64,000 nt of DNA from positions 9,310,956 through 9,374,955 of the forward strand of contig NC_083712.1 in assembly GCF_033118175.1 (NCBI RefSeq), given 5' to 3'. Shown piece after piece: positions 11,831-23,269 of the stretch. Position 1 is the stretch's first letter. The number at the start of each line of letters is the position of its first letter. The notes beneath the pieces were generated by a model. The model made no database searches and was not told the origin of the DNA. It saw only the letters and a list, made by a program, of their open reading frames with translations. The position numbers and the translations under genes were made by a program. The DNA is from Dama dama (Eukaryota > Chordata > Mammalia > Artiodactyla > Cervidae).

Positions 11831-12155
11831 AGGATAATTGCTTTACAGAGTTTTGTTGTTTTCTGTCAAACCTCAACATGAACCGGCCATAGGTAAACAT
11901 GTGTCCCCTCCCTCCCATCTCCCTCCCCATCTCTAGGTTGCTACAGAGACCCTGTTTGAGTTCCCTGAGACATACGGCAAATTCCCACTGGCTATTTTAC
12001 ACATGGTAAGTTTCCATTTACTCTCTCCATACATCTCACCCTCTCCTCCCCTCTGCCTGTGTCCATGAGTCTGCTCTCTATGTCTGTTTCTCTGTTACTT
12101 CCCTGCAAATAAATTCTCTGTACCATCTTTCTAGATTCCACATATATGCATTAGT
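11831..12155 (-). repeat. 3'UTR of old L1
   Basis: Pyrimidine-rich on the plus strand (cccctccctcccatctccct), ending in gattccacatatatgcatta, which is the ORF2 stop region (H-I-Y-G-I equivalent). The sequence then enters an AT-rich filler at about 12156-12222 instead of ORF2 C-terminal codons. Confidence 0.8.
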
Positions 12156-12227
12156 ATATATATTATTATATAATATATAATATTATATAAACATTATATT
12201 AATAATGTTATATTTATCTCTTTGTGA

Positions 12228-15050
12228 CTTCCTGTCCAGTTTTCCCAGCACCACTTATTGAAGAGGTTATCTTTATCCCATTGTATATTCTTGCCTCCTT
12301 CATAAAAAATAAGGTACCCATAGGTACATGGGTTTATTTCTGGGCTTTCTATCTCCTTCCATTGGCCTATATTTCTGTTTTTGTGCCAGTACCATACTGT
12401 CTTGATGACTGTAGCTTTGTAGCATAATCCGAAGTCAGGAAGGTTGATTCCTCCAGCACCCTTCTTTCTCAAGACAGATTTGGCTATTCAGGATCTTTTG
12501 TGTTTCCATATGAATTGTGAAATTTTTTGTTCTAGTTCTGAATTTTGTTCTACTTTTACATTGAATCTGTAGATTGCATTTGGTAGTATAGTCATTTTCA
12601 CAATATTGATTCTTCCTTCCCAGGAACATGGGATATCTCTCCATCTGTATATGTCATCTTTGATTTCTTTCATCAGTGTCTTATAATTTTCTGTATACAG
12701 TTCTTTTGTCTCCTCAGGTATGTTTATTCCTAGATATTTTATTCTTTTTGTTGCAATGGTGAATTGGATTGATTCCTTAATTTCTTTTCTGATTTTTCAC
12801 TGTTAGTATATAGGAATGTAAGTGATTTCTGTGTATTGATTTTGTATCCTGCAACTTTGCTAAATTCACTGATTTGCTCTAGTAACTTTCTGATAATATC
12901 TTTAGGGTTTTCTACATATAGTATTGTGTCATCTGCAAACAGTGAGAGCTTTACTTCTTTTCCAATCTGGATTCTTTTTATTTCTTTTTCTTCTCTGATT
13001 GTTGTAGCTAGGACTTCCAAAACCATGTTGAATAAGAGTGGTGAGAGTGGACACCCTTGTTTTCTTCCTGATATTAGGGGGAATGCTTGTAGTTTTTCAC
13101 CACTGAGAATAATGTTTGCTGTAGGCTTATCATATATGGCCTTTACTATGTTGAGGTAGGTTCCTTCTATGCCCATTTTTTGAAGAGTTTTAATCATAAA
13201 TGGGTACTGAATTTTGTCAAAGACTTCTTCTGCATCTACTGAGATTATCATATGGTTTTTTACCTTTCAGTTTGTTAATATGGTATATCACATTGATCGA
13301 CTTGCATGTATTTACATATATCTTGCATCCCTGGAATAAACCCAACTTGATCATGGTGTATGAGCTTTTTAATGTGTTGTTGAATGCTGTGTGCTGGAAT
13401 TTTGTTGAGGATTTTTGCATCTATGCTCAACAGTGATACTGGTCTCTACTTTTCTTTTTTTGTGTTGTCTTTGTGTGGTTTTGGTATCAGGGTGATGGTG
13501 GCCTCGTAGAATGAGTTTGGAAGTATTCCTTCCTCTGAAATTTTTTGAAAGAGTTTTATAAGGAAAGGCATTAGCTCTTCTCTAAATGTTTGATTGAATT
13601 CACCTGTAAAGCCATCTGGTCCTGGGCTTATGTTTTTTGAGAAATTTTTGATCACAGCTTCGATTTCAGTGCTTGTAATTGGGTAGTTCATAATTGCTAT
13701 TTCTTCCTGGTTCAGTCTTGGAAGATTGAACTTTTCTATGAATCTATCCATTTCTTCCAGGTTATCCATTTTATTGCCATATATACTTGTTCATAATAGT
13801 CTCTTATAATCCTTTGTATTTCTGCATTGTCTGTTGTAACTTCTCCTTTTTTTTAAAAAAACCTCTCCGTTTTCACTTCTGATTTTGCTGATTTGCATCT
13901 TCTCTCTTTTTTTCTTGACGAGTCTGGCTAAAGGTTTGTCAATTTTGTTTATCTTCTCAAAGAGCCAGCTTTTAGCTTTATTAATCTTTACTATTGTTTC
14001 TTTCATTTCTTTTTCATTTATTTATACTCTGATCTTTATGATTTCTTTCCTTCCACTAATTTATTTTCTTGGTTCTTCTTTTTCCAGTTGTTTTAGGTGG
14101 TAAAGTTAGGTTGTATATTTGATGTTGCTGTTATTTCTTGAGGTAGGATTGTTGCTATAAACTTCCCTCTTAGAGCTGCTTTTGCTGCATCCCATAGGTT
14201 TTGAGTTGTAGTGTTGCCACTGTCATTTGTTTCTAGGAATTTTTTGATTTCCCTTTTGATTTCTTCAGTAAGCTGTTCATTATTTAGAAATGTACTGTTT
14301 AATTTCCATGTGTTTGTGATTTTTAGATTTTTTTATTGTAACAGATATCTAGTCTCATAGCATTGTGATCAGAAAAGATGCTTGATACAATTTCAATTTT
14401 CTTAAATTTACTGAGGTTTAATATGTGACCCAAGATGTGGTCTATCTTGGAGAATGTTCCATGTGCACTTGAGAAGAAGGTGTATTCTGCATTTAAATGG
14501 AATGTCCTGAAGATATCAATGAGATCCATCTCATCTAAAGTATCATTTAAGACTTGTGTTTCCTTATTAATTTTCTGTTTTGATGATCTGTCCTTCAGTG
14601 TAAGAGGGTGTTAAAGTCTTCTACTATTATTGTGTTGCTGTCAATGTTTCCTTTTGTGTCTGTTAGTGTTTGTCTTATGTATTGAGGTGCTCCTATGTTG
14701 GGTGACTAGATATTTACAATTGTTGTCTTCCTCCTGGATTGATCCCTTGATCATTATGTAGTGTCCTTCCTTATCTCCTGTAATATTCTTTATTTTAAGG
14801 TCTATTTTGTCTAATATGAGAATTGCTACTCCAACTTTCTTTTGATTTCCATTTGCATGGAATATATTTTTCCATCCTCTCATTTTCAGTCTATATGTGT
14901 CTTTAGTGGGTTTCTGAAGTGGGTTTCTTGTAGACAGCATATATGTGGGTCTTGTTTTTGTATCCATTCAGCCAGTCTGTGTCTTTTGGTTGGAGCATTT
15001 AATCCATCTACATTTAAAGCAATTATTGATATATATGTTCCTATAGCCAT
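12228..15050 (-). pseudogene. L1 ORF2 pseudogene (endonuclease/reverse transcriptase)
   Basis: Starts with the ATG at 15050-15048 and reads downward. Pieces: endonuclease region 14967-14641 and 14529-14323 (G-T-F-S-K-I-D-H-I-L-G-H block), linker 14006-13791, and reverse transcriptase 13769-13446 and 13251-12739, with the S-P-G-P-D-G-F motif, the G-C-P-L-S-P-L-L-F-N motif and an intact F-A-D-D catalytic motif at 12928-12939. A C-terminal piece reads 12472-12194. The protein stops at the W-C-W-E-N-W region; the following ~330 residues, including the Cys/His cluster, are deleted. Frameshifts separate the pieces. In a live element this protein nicks DNA and copies L1 RNA at the target; this copy cannot. 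Confidence 0.85.
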
Positions 15051-15119
15051 TTTCTTAATTATTTGGGGTTTGTTTTTGTAGATATCTTTTCTTCTTTTGT
15101 ATTTCCTGATTATAAAAAT

Positions 15120-15996
15120 CCCTTTAACTCTTGTTGTATAGCTGGTTTGGTGGTACTGAAGTCTCTTAACTTTTACTTGTCTGAAAGACTTGATTTCTCC
15201 ATCAGTTTTGAATGAGATCCTTGCCAGGTAGAGTAATCTTCATTGTAGATTTTTCCCTTTCAGTACTTTAAATATATCCTGCAATTAATTCCCTTCTGGC
15301 CTGCAGAGTTTCTGCTGAAAGATCAGATGTTAAACTGTATGGGATTTCCCTTGCATGTCACTTGTTGCTTTTCCCTTGCTGCTTTTAATATTCTTTCTTT
15401 GTGGTTAATCTTTGCTAGTTTGATTTGTATGTATCTTGATGTGTTTCTCCTTTGGTTTATCCTGTATGGGACTCTTTGCACCTCTTGGACTTGATTGAGT
15501 ATTTCTTTTTCCATATTGGGGAAGTTTCCAACTATAATCTCTTCAAAAAAATTTTCATGTTCTTTCTTTTTCTCTTCTTATTCTGGGACCCCTTTAATTC
15601 AAATGTTGGTGCATTTAATACTGTCCCAGAGGTCTCTGAGACTGTCCTTAGTACATTTCATTCTTTTTACTTTATTCTGCTCTTCAGAAGTTATTTCCAC
15701 CATTTTATCTTCCAGCTCACTGATTCATTCTTCTGCTTCAGATATTCTGCTATTGATTCCTTCTAGAGCATTTTTAATTTCAGTAATTGTGTTTGTTTGT
15801 CTCTGTAGGTTTATTCTTTAATTCCTCTAGGTCTTTGTTAATTGATTCTTGCATTTTCTCCATGCTACTTTCAGGGTTTTTGATCATCTCTACTATCATA
15901 ATTCTGAATACTTTTTCAGGTAGTTTGCCTGTTTCCTCTTCGTTTATTTGGATGTGTGTGTTTCTAGTTTGTTCCTTTGTTTGTGCAGTATTTCAT
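15120..15996 (-). pseudogene. L1 ORF1 pseudogene (RNA-binding protein)
   Basis: Remnant of the trimeric RNA-binding ORF1 protein. The RNA-recognition and C-terminal region reads on the minus strand at 15514-15323, with V-Q-R-V-P-Y-R-I-N and the L-K-A-A-R-E-K-Q-Q block found in the intact ORF1 at 41627-42553. The start is placed at the ATG at 15996-15994 by alignment with the 46.9-kb copy, but codons just after it are missing. Several frameshifts and stops; 3' limit approximate. Confidence 0.75.
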
Positions 15997-15999
15997 TGA

Positions 16000-18870
16000 C
16001 TTTTTTTTTTTTTTAACTTATTGTGTTTGAGGTCTCCCTTTCCCTGGCTTCAAGGTTGAATTCTTTCTTCCTTTTGGTTTCTGCCCTCCTAAGATTGGTG
16101 CAGTGGTTTGTGTAAGCTTCATGTAGGGGGAGAGTGCTGAGTGTTTTTTTCTTCCTGAGATGGGCAGGGCTGAGTGAGGTGGTAATCCTCTCTATCAATG
16201 ATTGGGTTCATATTTTTGTCTTGTTGGTTGTTTGGATGAGGCAGTTGGCACAGGGTATTACTGGCAGTTGGGTGATGCAGGGTCTTGTATTCAAGTGGTT
16301 TCCTTTGTGGGAGTCCTCACTGCTTGATACTCCCGAGTTAGGAGTTCTCTGGTAGTTTGTACTTGGAGTCAGCACTCCCACTCCAAAGGCTTAGGACTTG
16401 ATCTCTGGCCAGAAATAGAGATTCCACAGGTGGTTTGTTATGGCATTAAATGGGATTAAAATGAATATCCAAGAATGAGAAACAAAAGATAAACCCCAGA
16501 CAAATGACTGTTATAAAATCAGGCAAATAATAATGAAAATAAAGGAATATTCACACGTACATATATGCCCATAAGTAAAATCAAAACAGTCCAACAAAAA
16601 TAAAGTACAATAGATTGACCCAGCGCACAAAGGAAACCAAAAATGATCCACCAGTTAAGAACAAAACTAACTAAAGCACAAACTGGAAAACAAAAGTAAG
16701 GTGCCAACTGGGGAAGAAAGCAATAAAAACAAAACTAAAATATATGGTGAGAGAAAGAAAGAAAGAAAATAAAGAAAGAGAAGAAATGCAAAGTTAAATA
16801 GAGGTAGATAAAGAAGACATATATATAAAAGATTAAGCAAGGGGAAAAGAACAGTAGGAAAGCAAGCAAAGTAACAAATATAGAAAAAGTAATAATAGGT
16901 TTGAAAAATTAAAAAATTAAAAATTAGAAAAAAAAGAAGGAAAGGAAAAAGGAAAACTCCATAGAACTGCAAAAGGCCAACGTAGAGGCAGAGGTTTGTA
17001 ACAGTGATAAAAAGTGTGATTGGAAAAAAAGCTCAAAAGCTTAATTAGATTTCACAGTGCTAATAAAATTGACAACTACAACAGAAAAGGAACAAAAAAA
17101 GAAAAAATCCAAAAGGAACTACACAACAAGTCAGAACATAGGAATAATAAATGTTTTTCTTGAGTCACTCCTGTCAGAGTCCTTTCCCTTGCGGGGAGTC
17201 ACAGTCTACCTCACCTCCCTAGGATACCCTCCAACACTGTGTTGGTCTCTGGACCTGCTGTGGGGACAGTTCAGACTCTAATCTGGTCCTACTCCCATGT
17301 GTTCTTGCTTCCAATGTCCACAGCTATCAGAACTAGTGTGTATTCTTTTGTGGGAGCTCTCAATGTCCTTTTATATACTCCATAGACACAGAATCTGCCT
17401 AGCTGATTGTGTGGATTTAATCTGTGGCTTATACAGCTGGTGGGAAGGTTTTGGGTCTTCTTCCTTAGCCACACTGTCCCTGGGTTTCAATTGTGGTTTT
17501 ATTTCCACTCTGCATGTGGGGCATCCACTGGGGTTTGCTCCTGTGGCTGCCCTGGAGGACTTGGGTTTGCCCCTGTGAGGGCCAGGTGTGGAGCTGGTGC
17601 AGCTGCTTGGGGTGCAGGGGTTCTGGCAGCATCAGGTCCTCAGGGGAGTTGGTGGCTAGGGCAGCAGGAAATGCAGTGCTCTAGAAGGGTATGGCAACCA
17701 GTATTGGCCAATATGGTCCAGTATTCTCGCCTGGAGAACCCCACTGACATACAAACCTTGCAGGCCACAGTCCACAGGGTCACAAACAGATGGACACAGT
17801 GGAAGCAACCCTATGTGCACAGACACAAGACTTTTTTGCCCTGTGGCAGCTCTGCCCCAGTGAGGGTTCAGCGTGAAGGAGACGCAGCTACTTAGGTCGC
17901 GGGGACCCTGATGGTGTCAAGTGTGCAAGGACACGGACTGACTCTGTCACAGGAGTTATAGCTCTCCCAGAGTCTTTTTTTTCAGCCCCTGGTAGCTGGT
18001 GATCAGAAAGCCTGTTTGGCCAGTCTTTTCCGTAGCTCCGCCCATTCAGGCACTTAGAGGGCTCCCTTGCCTGGGGTCCTTCTCTGTAGTTCAGCATGTC
18101 AGGCACATAGAGGGGCTTCGCTGGCTGGGGTCCTCCTCTGCAGATCAGCGTGTCAGTCACTAAAGGGGCACCTGGGTGGGGTCCTGCTCTGTAGTTCAGT
18201 GAGTCAGGTGTTTGGTGGGCCAGCCTCTCTATTGTTCAGCTGCTGATGCTGTCATGTCTGGGGAGAGAGGCTATGGTGCTGGCTTCACCCGCTATGTGTG
18301 ACTCAGCAGTATTGCCTTGCTTCCATGGCTGCCTGCCTTTCCTCCACCGGCATTTCCCACCACAATCTCCTCCCTCACCTCCCCTCGATCCCTCTCTGCA
18401 CAGTCAACAGCGGCCCTCACCCTGGCATTGCTCCACAATCCCTAAGCTCCAGCTCCCAGCCACTGCACCTTCCAGGGGACCTGCGTCCCTGTCCAGGGTA
18501 TGCATGGCTGCGGCAAGGACTGTCTGATTCTCATCCCATTGAGGCTTCCCCAGATCAGCTGTTTCACTCTCAGCCTTAAATATTTCTCCTCTGACTCAGA
18601 TAATTGCCCTGATGTGGGGATTGGACTCCTGTTTCAGTTCCCCCACCTGCCGAGGGCAGGTCCAGTCCTGCTAACAGTCCTGTTTTCCCCCTAGTTCCTT
18701 CATCCTACCGAGTTTTGCGTGGGTTTGTATTCTTTTCTGGTGGTCAGGTACTCCTGTCAGTTGGTGTTCTGCAAGCACTTCTGTGTCTGAAGGTGTATTC
18801 CTGATGCATCCGTGGAGAGAGATGTACATCCATGTACTCCATGTACTGCACCATCTTGTTCCTCCGTTAG
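16000..18870 (-). repeat. 5'UTR of old L1
   Basis: Collinear, in reverse orientation, with the 5'UTR of the 46.4-kb L1 up to about 16420 (the ggtttctgccctcctaagat and ggcacagggtattactggc blocks), then continues with a purine-rich tract at 16740-17110 and a G+C-richer part to 18870. It holds the 51-54 bp monomers listed separately. In live L1s this region contains the internal promoter. Confidence 0.7.
18047..18220. repeat. Tandem 51-54 bp monomers inside L1 5'UTR
   Basis: Units start at 18047, 18100, 18154 and 18205, each opening with cagg/cagt and carrying a ggggtcctnctctgnag-type core and a ttcagnnngt end. Three full units and a partial one are visible. Because they sit in the 5'UTR of an L1, they may be promoter-associated monomers as known in rodent L1s; that role is inference. 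Confidence 0.65.
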
Positions 18871-18880
18871 GAATATTTTA

Positions 18881-19403
18881 TGGCTCAGTGAGTGCACATA
18901 TGCATATGAAATGTGATATTTTCTTTGGGGGGAGTTTTATTATCAGTATTACACAACATGCTTATATTTCAATTTTAAATTCAAATTTCATTTAAAATAA
19001 TTCACGATCAATTTGACAAGAAAATAGCATGATTATCATTACATTGGTAAGTTTTGTCTTATGCATTTTTCTGAAAACAAAACAAAACAAAACAGAAAAG
19101 GCAGTCATGAGGGAGATGGCCGACAAATAAGCCCCAAGCACACAGGCTGCAGAGGCAGTGGTTGTTACAGAGACAGGATGCAGCCTGCAGCAGGAGAACG
19201 GGAGTTATGGGCGGTGGAGCTGGAGGGTGGGGGTGGTTTGAGGAGATCGGGGACAGCGGTGGAAGCTTCTGGAAAGCCCCCAGGCAGCATCCAGTGGTCC
19301 TGACCCCCACCTCTAGGGGCAGGAGGATGATGGAGTGGGTGGGAGCTTTGCGGCTATGAGGAAGGACTCTCTCAGAGGATGGAGATGGATGAGCAGGAAA
19401 TGC
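18881..19403. other. No gene recognised
   Basis: Unique-looking flank of the old L1 with an (AAAAC)n-like patch at about 19075-19095. Short frames on both strands have no recognisable domain. Confidence 0.4.
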
Positions 19404-19527
19404 CGTGTGTGTGCATGTGCACACGTGTATGCATGCATGTATGTGTGCACGCATGTACGCACACATGTGTGTGCATGTGTGTGCGTGTATGTGTATGTGC
19501 GCGTGTGTGTGCGCATGCATGTGTGCA
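19404..19527. repeat. 124-bp uninterrupted alternating pyrimidine-purine tract (Z-DNA candidate)
   Basis: Every base from 19404 to 19527 alternates pyrimidine and purine: 62 consecutive TG, CA, CG or TA steps, mostly TG/CA with several CG steps (for example gtgcgcgtgtgt). It arose from a degenerate (TG)n microsatellite whose changes all preserve the alternation. The tract stops exactly at aag (19527-19529). Thr/His-rich open frames across it are translation artefacts of the repeat. Confidence 0.9.
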
Positions 19528-19769
19528 AGAAGCAGATCTGTTTGTGCACAGTTGTAAATCGGCGTTAGAAACACCCTATCTTACAGGACAGAGGGCTGCC
19601 AGGACCAACACCCATGAAACAGCTGAAGTAACATTGAACGCACATCAGGTGTGATGGCCAGCTTAGCAGCTTAGTATTTATTCTCCTTTTAAAAAAAATC
19701 ACCTCCTCCTACTCTAGCCAGTCCTTAACTGCAGATGTTTCCCAAGTATCATCATCCACCGTCTCCATA

Positions 19770-20570
19770 CATATTTAAAAAATTGATCGACTGATTTTTA
19801 TAGCACTTTGAAGTTTATATAAAATATTGAGGAGAGAGTAACAGAGTTCCCACATACCGCCTCCATCTCCCCTCAGTCACCTCTCCTGTGACCATCTTGC
19901 AAGACGGTGTTACGTTTGTTATAATTTATTGGTAATGACTGATACATTATTAACTACACTGTGTTTACTCTTGTGTTATACATCCTATGTGTCTGGACAA
20001 ATGTATGTAATATAATGACAGGACGGTCATCCATCATTACTACAGCACATAGGATGGTTTTGCAGCCCTGAAAACCTCTGGGACTCCTCCTCCTCACCTC
20101 ACCTGCCCTCTCACAGAGGGACCCTGGCCACCACTGATCTCTGTGCTGTGTCTACAGTTTTGATTTTCCAGAAGGTCGTATGGCTGGGATCACACAGTGT
20201 TTAGTTTTTGTACACTGGGCAGGATGCACTGAGGCTTCTCTGGGTCTTTTCACCTGACAGCTCTTCTACTTTAGCCCATTGTATGAATGGGCTTTGTTTA
20301 TCTGTTCACTTACTAAAGGACAAGTGGGTTACTTCCAAGTTTGGGCAATTATGAATAAAGCTCTGTAAACACCCTTCTGCAAGTTTTTGTGTAGACATAA
20401 GTTCTCAACTTCTTTGGGTAAATACCAAAGAGCATGATTGCTGAATGGTCTGGTCAGAGCACACTTAGTTTTGTAAGATGCCCCCATGCTGACGTCCACA
20501 GTGATGGGAGCACTCTCCATCTGCATCAGCGAGGAACGCGTGCTCCCGCTGCTCCACTTCCTCATCTGCA
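19770..20570 (-). repeat. Ancient L1 (L1M-like) 3' part
   Basis: On the minus strand 20571-20329 reads an L1 ORF2 C-terminus (P-K-E-V-E-N-L, then A-L-F-I-I-A-Q-T-W-K), followed downward by a degenerate D-E-Q-I-N-K-type block and an AT-rich 3'UTR to about 19770. It is much more diverged than the ruminant L1s nearby and belongs to a mammal-wide subfamily. Confidence 0.65.
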
Positions 20571-20964
20571 TTCACTGCCATCAGGCCTGGGCGCCAGCCA
20601 TCCTGACAGGTGTGTTGTTTAAATCACACCCCGTGTTTCACTCCCCCAGTGTCACCAGCCTACACACACTGACAACGTCTGCATGTCTTGGGCAGGCAGG
20701 TCCTTCCAGCCACATCTGGGCTATCCATGGCCCTCAAGGACCTTACGTTGAAGATTTCCTAACCTTACCTTGTTCGTTTACCTGGTTCTGATCCTGACGA
20801 CTCCCTGTCCTATAGGACATGGCTGTTCAGAGGGCATTTTCACAGAAGTCTCCCTCCCGGCACCTTCCCTCCTCCCCGCGTTGGTTTGATCACCAGCAAG
20901 TCACACATTCACATTAGAGAATATCACACAGTGTGAACAGGCCATGGATTTGCAACCACCAGAA
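20571..20964. other. No gene recognised
   Basis: Mixed-composition unique sequence; a 101-codon frame at 20486-20791 has no recognisable domain and partly overlaps the old L1. Confidence 0.4.
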
Positions 20965-21130
20965 CTGCATCCAGGGCTGGCTCAGCATTTTCCAGCTCTG
21001 TGACCTTAGTCAGGAAACTGGAGTTCTTACCTTCCTCAGGTGTGAATTCACTAGTCTAGCAATTCAGTGCTACTTTGAAGGAGCAATTAAGATAATGCAG
21101 AATATATTAATCTCCAAATTATCTAAATGA
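20965..21130 (+). repeat. MIR SINE remnant
   Basis: MIR-like core: agctctgtgacctta, then a cttaccttcctcaggtgtg stretch and a gaaggagcaattaagataat end. Diverged, boundaries approximate. Confidence 0.45.
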
Positions 21131-21159
21131 AAATAATGCAGAATATTTTAATTAGAGAA

Positions 21160-21345
21160 TACCCTGGTGGTCTGGTGGTTAAAAATCCGCCTTCCAACAT
21201 GCAGGGGATGCGGGTTTGATCCCTGGTCAGGGAACTAAGTCCCACGTGCTGCTGGGCAACTTGGCTGGTACACTGCAACTAGAGCGCCCACACCACCATG
21301 GAAGATCCTGCACGACCCAGCAAAGACCCCTGCCGGCACTGAAAG
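21160..21345 (+). mobile_element. CHR-type tRNA SINE
   Basis: Starts with a tRNA-derived head (taccctggtggtctggtgg, B-box-like gggtttgatccctgg), followed by gtcagggaactaagtcccac and the gcaactagagcgcccac tail typical of CHR SINEs of whales, hippos and ruminants. It is a retroposed SINE, not a functional tRNA gene: the head is diverged and followed by SINE body. Confidence 0.75.
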
Positions 21346-21925
21346 CCTGCTGATTCACTCTAAGCAGCTTCCTCTCCTGCCACTACCCCTCCTGTCATCC
21401 TGGGATCACCTCCCACTGATTGTCCTGCTGGCCTGTCATCTGGCCAAAGCCTCTCACTTCTTCCTCCCCTCATCTCGGAACTTTTCAGGAGCATCCTTCT
21501 CCAGAACAAGTCAAAGGCTTTCCGTGAAACTAAAGTCAAGTCCACATGTTGTAAAACACAAACAAAGACCTCGTGTGTGAGGAAGCCTCAGCGGCTGGAG
21601 GAGCCTGTGTCCACTCTGCTGTGCAAACCCCACACCCAGCACTTCAGACCTGTGACTCTGTCTAGTGAAGCCATGCATGCATGCTGGCTGCACCCATCCC
21701 TCGAGGACCTGCCCAGAGGCCAGCTGAGGTTTGTCTGAGAACACTCAGCATTTCCAGGGCACAGCTCAGTGCTGTCGGCCCTGTCACAGGCTGTTGGTCA
21801 GATCTCCAGAACCCACTCATCTCCTGTCTCCAGCACCTGAGGGTCTGCACCCTTGGACCAACATCCTGGATTTCCATCTCCCTATCCCACCCCCATGACC
21901 TCCACTCTGCTCTCTGCTCCCCTGA
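21346..21925. other. No gene recognised
   Basis: G+C-moderate unique sequence with overlapping short frames on both strands; none carries a recognisable domain or splice-supported structure. Confidence 0.4.
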
Positions 21926-22050
21926 GTCTGATCATTTTAAATTGACTGTGGTGATTACTTCATAATGTATTCATATATCAAAGCATCAATTGTATACTTT
22001 AAACATATCCAATTTTTATTTGTCGATTATACCTCAACTAAGGAGGAGAA
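21926..22050 (+). repeat. Ancient L1 3'-terminal remnant
   Basis: Reads gactgtggtgattacttcat, then tatactttaaacatatccaa and a tatacctcaactaaggagg end, the pattern of an old L1M 3'UTR terminus. Non-coding. Confidence 0.55.
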
Positions 22051-23269
22051 CAGCCAATCGTCTGTTCAGATTTCCTATCCCTGCTTCCCCGGCTCCCCTG
22101 TCCCTTTGTCTCCTAAGCACTGTTTGCTTGCTTTCCCCCAACGTGCTCAGCACAGGAGCCCCAGGGCCCTGGAAAAGGGAGAGAACATAGCTTCTGTCCC
22201 TGACTGACTGATGACCTGACCCACACTGACTGTGACCATGTGATGTAGCGGTGACATCAGATGCTCCATGTTTCAGTGGAGAGACGGTTTAGAAGCCGTC
22301 TTCTATGTCCAGAGCCCTGTAACACGTGATTCTGAATTCTAGATTCTAGATACTGTCGGTTACAGTTTGGCTACCATAAACGCTGAACAGAATAGGCACC
22401 GAGACATAACAGGGAACGTGGGACAAGGGAATGTGTGTCCGAGAATCTTGGATTTTCACGTTTCTCTGTTTTCCATGGACTGTCTGTACAAATCTCAGCT
22501 GGTTCCCAGCTGTTCTGAGAGCTTTAGAATCTCCAGCTGAAGGGCGCTTGATCTGAACACCAGCAGGCACACCAGGCCCTTCGCTTATTTCTCCTGGAAC
22601 TCCTAGGGGGACCGACCCCCAGCCCAGGCACCCTACCCTCCCTCCTGACACTGCTTCGGTTACTTGGCTACTCAAGACCAACCCCCAGTCAGAGACAGCA
22701 AAGTGGATCTTTAAAAATATTTGAGTAGCTGGCTGATCTAGGCCTGTTATGGCCTGATTTGAATAAATTTGGTTTATTGTCTAGAGAACCTGTTTCATGT
22801 GATTCTTCCTAAACTAGAGGAGAGGACTAAGCAAAATGATTTGTGGTCTTTTCCTATTTTCTTCTTTTTTATGAAGTAAAATTTAATATTTTAAGAAGCC
22901 TGCCTTGAAATATTCATATAAAGTAATGCAAATTTCCATATAAAGCAGAAAAATCAAATCCAATTCAAGAGGCTTTTTGTAATACTGCACTTTCTAAGTC
23001 AACATTTGCCAAGAAACCTATTCAATTTTTTTTTTTAAACTAAACCTCATTTATTTCAGGAGCAGATTCTATTTGAATCAGCCATCATTCTTATTTCACA
23101 ATAAGCACTGGATTTTGTTAGGTGTTGGGGTGGTGACCTGGTTTACTGATACTGCATTGATTGTCAGCTTTAGCTCTGGCTCTGACACTTAATAAACAAC
23201 AAAGCGGTGTTGTGAAAGAAGCCCCGGTTGCAGACCAGGGCTACTTATGCACCATCTCAGTCAAGGTGT
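22051..23269. other. No gene recognised
   Basis: Unique-looking sequence. An AT-rich patch at 22800-23010 carries an octamer-type atgcaaat word (22927-22934). No repeat or exon structure is supported. Confidence 0.35.

Larger units (their letters stand above)
11769..18880 (-). mobile_element. Old L1, nearly full length, with internal deletion
   Basis: Minus-strand L1 with T-rich tail region at 11769-11830, 3'UTR to about 12155, ORF2 remnants 12228-15050, ORF1 remnants 15120-15996, and a long 5'UTR (16000-18870). The 5'UTR has an A-rich block near 16440-17110 followed by a G+C-richer block, the same plan as the 37.4-44.9 kb L1. The 5' end near 18850-18870 reads accatcttgttcctcc, comparable to the ccatcttggctcctcc start of the younger copy. 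Stops throughout and loss of about 1 kb of the ORF2 C-terminus make it inactive. I could not find a convincing target-site duplication. Confidence 0.85.

Noticed and set aside
18047..18220. Regular repeats suggestive of a CRISPR-like array
   Set aside because: Repeats are directly adjacent without distinct spacers, units diverge along their whole length, and they lie in an L1 5'UTR of a mammalian genome.
19059..19574. Minus-strand His/Thr-rich 171-codon frame
   Set aside because: It runs through the alternating TG/CA tract; low-complexity translation of a repeat, no start context or domain.
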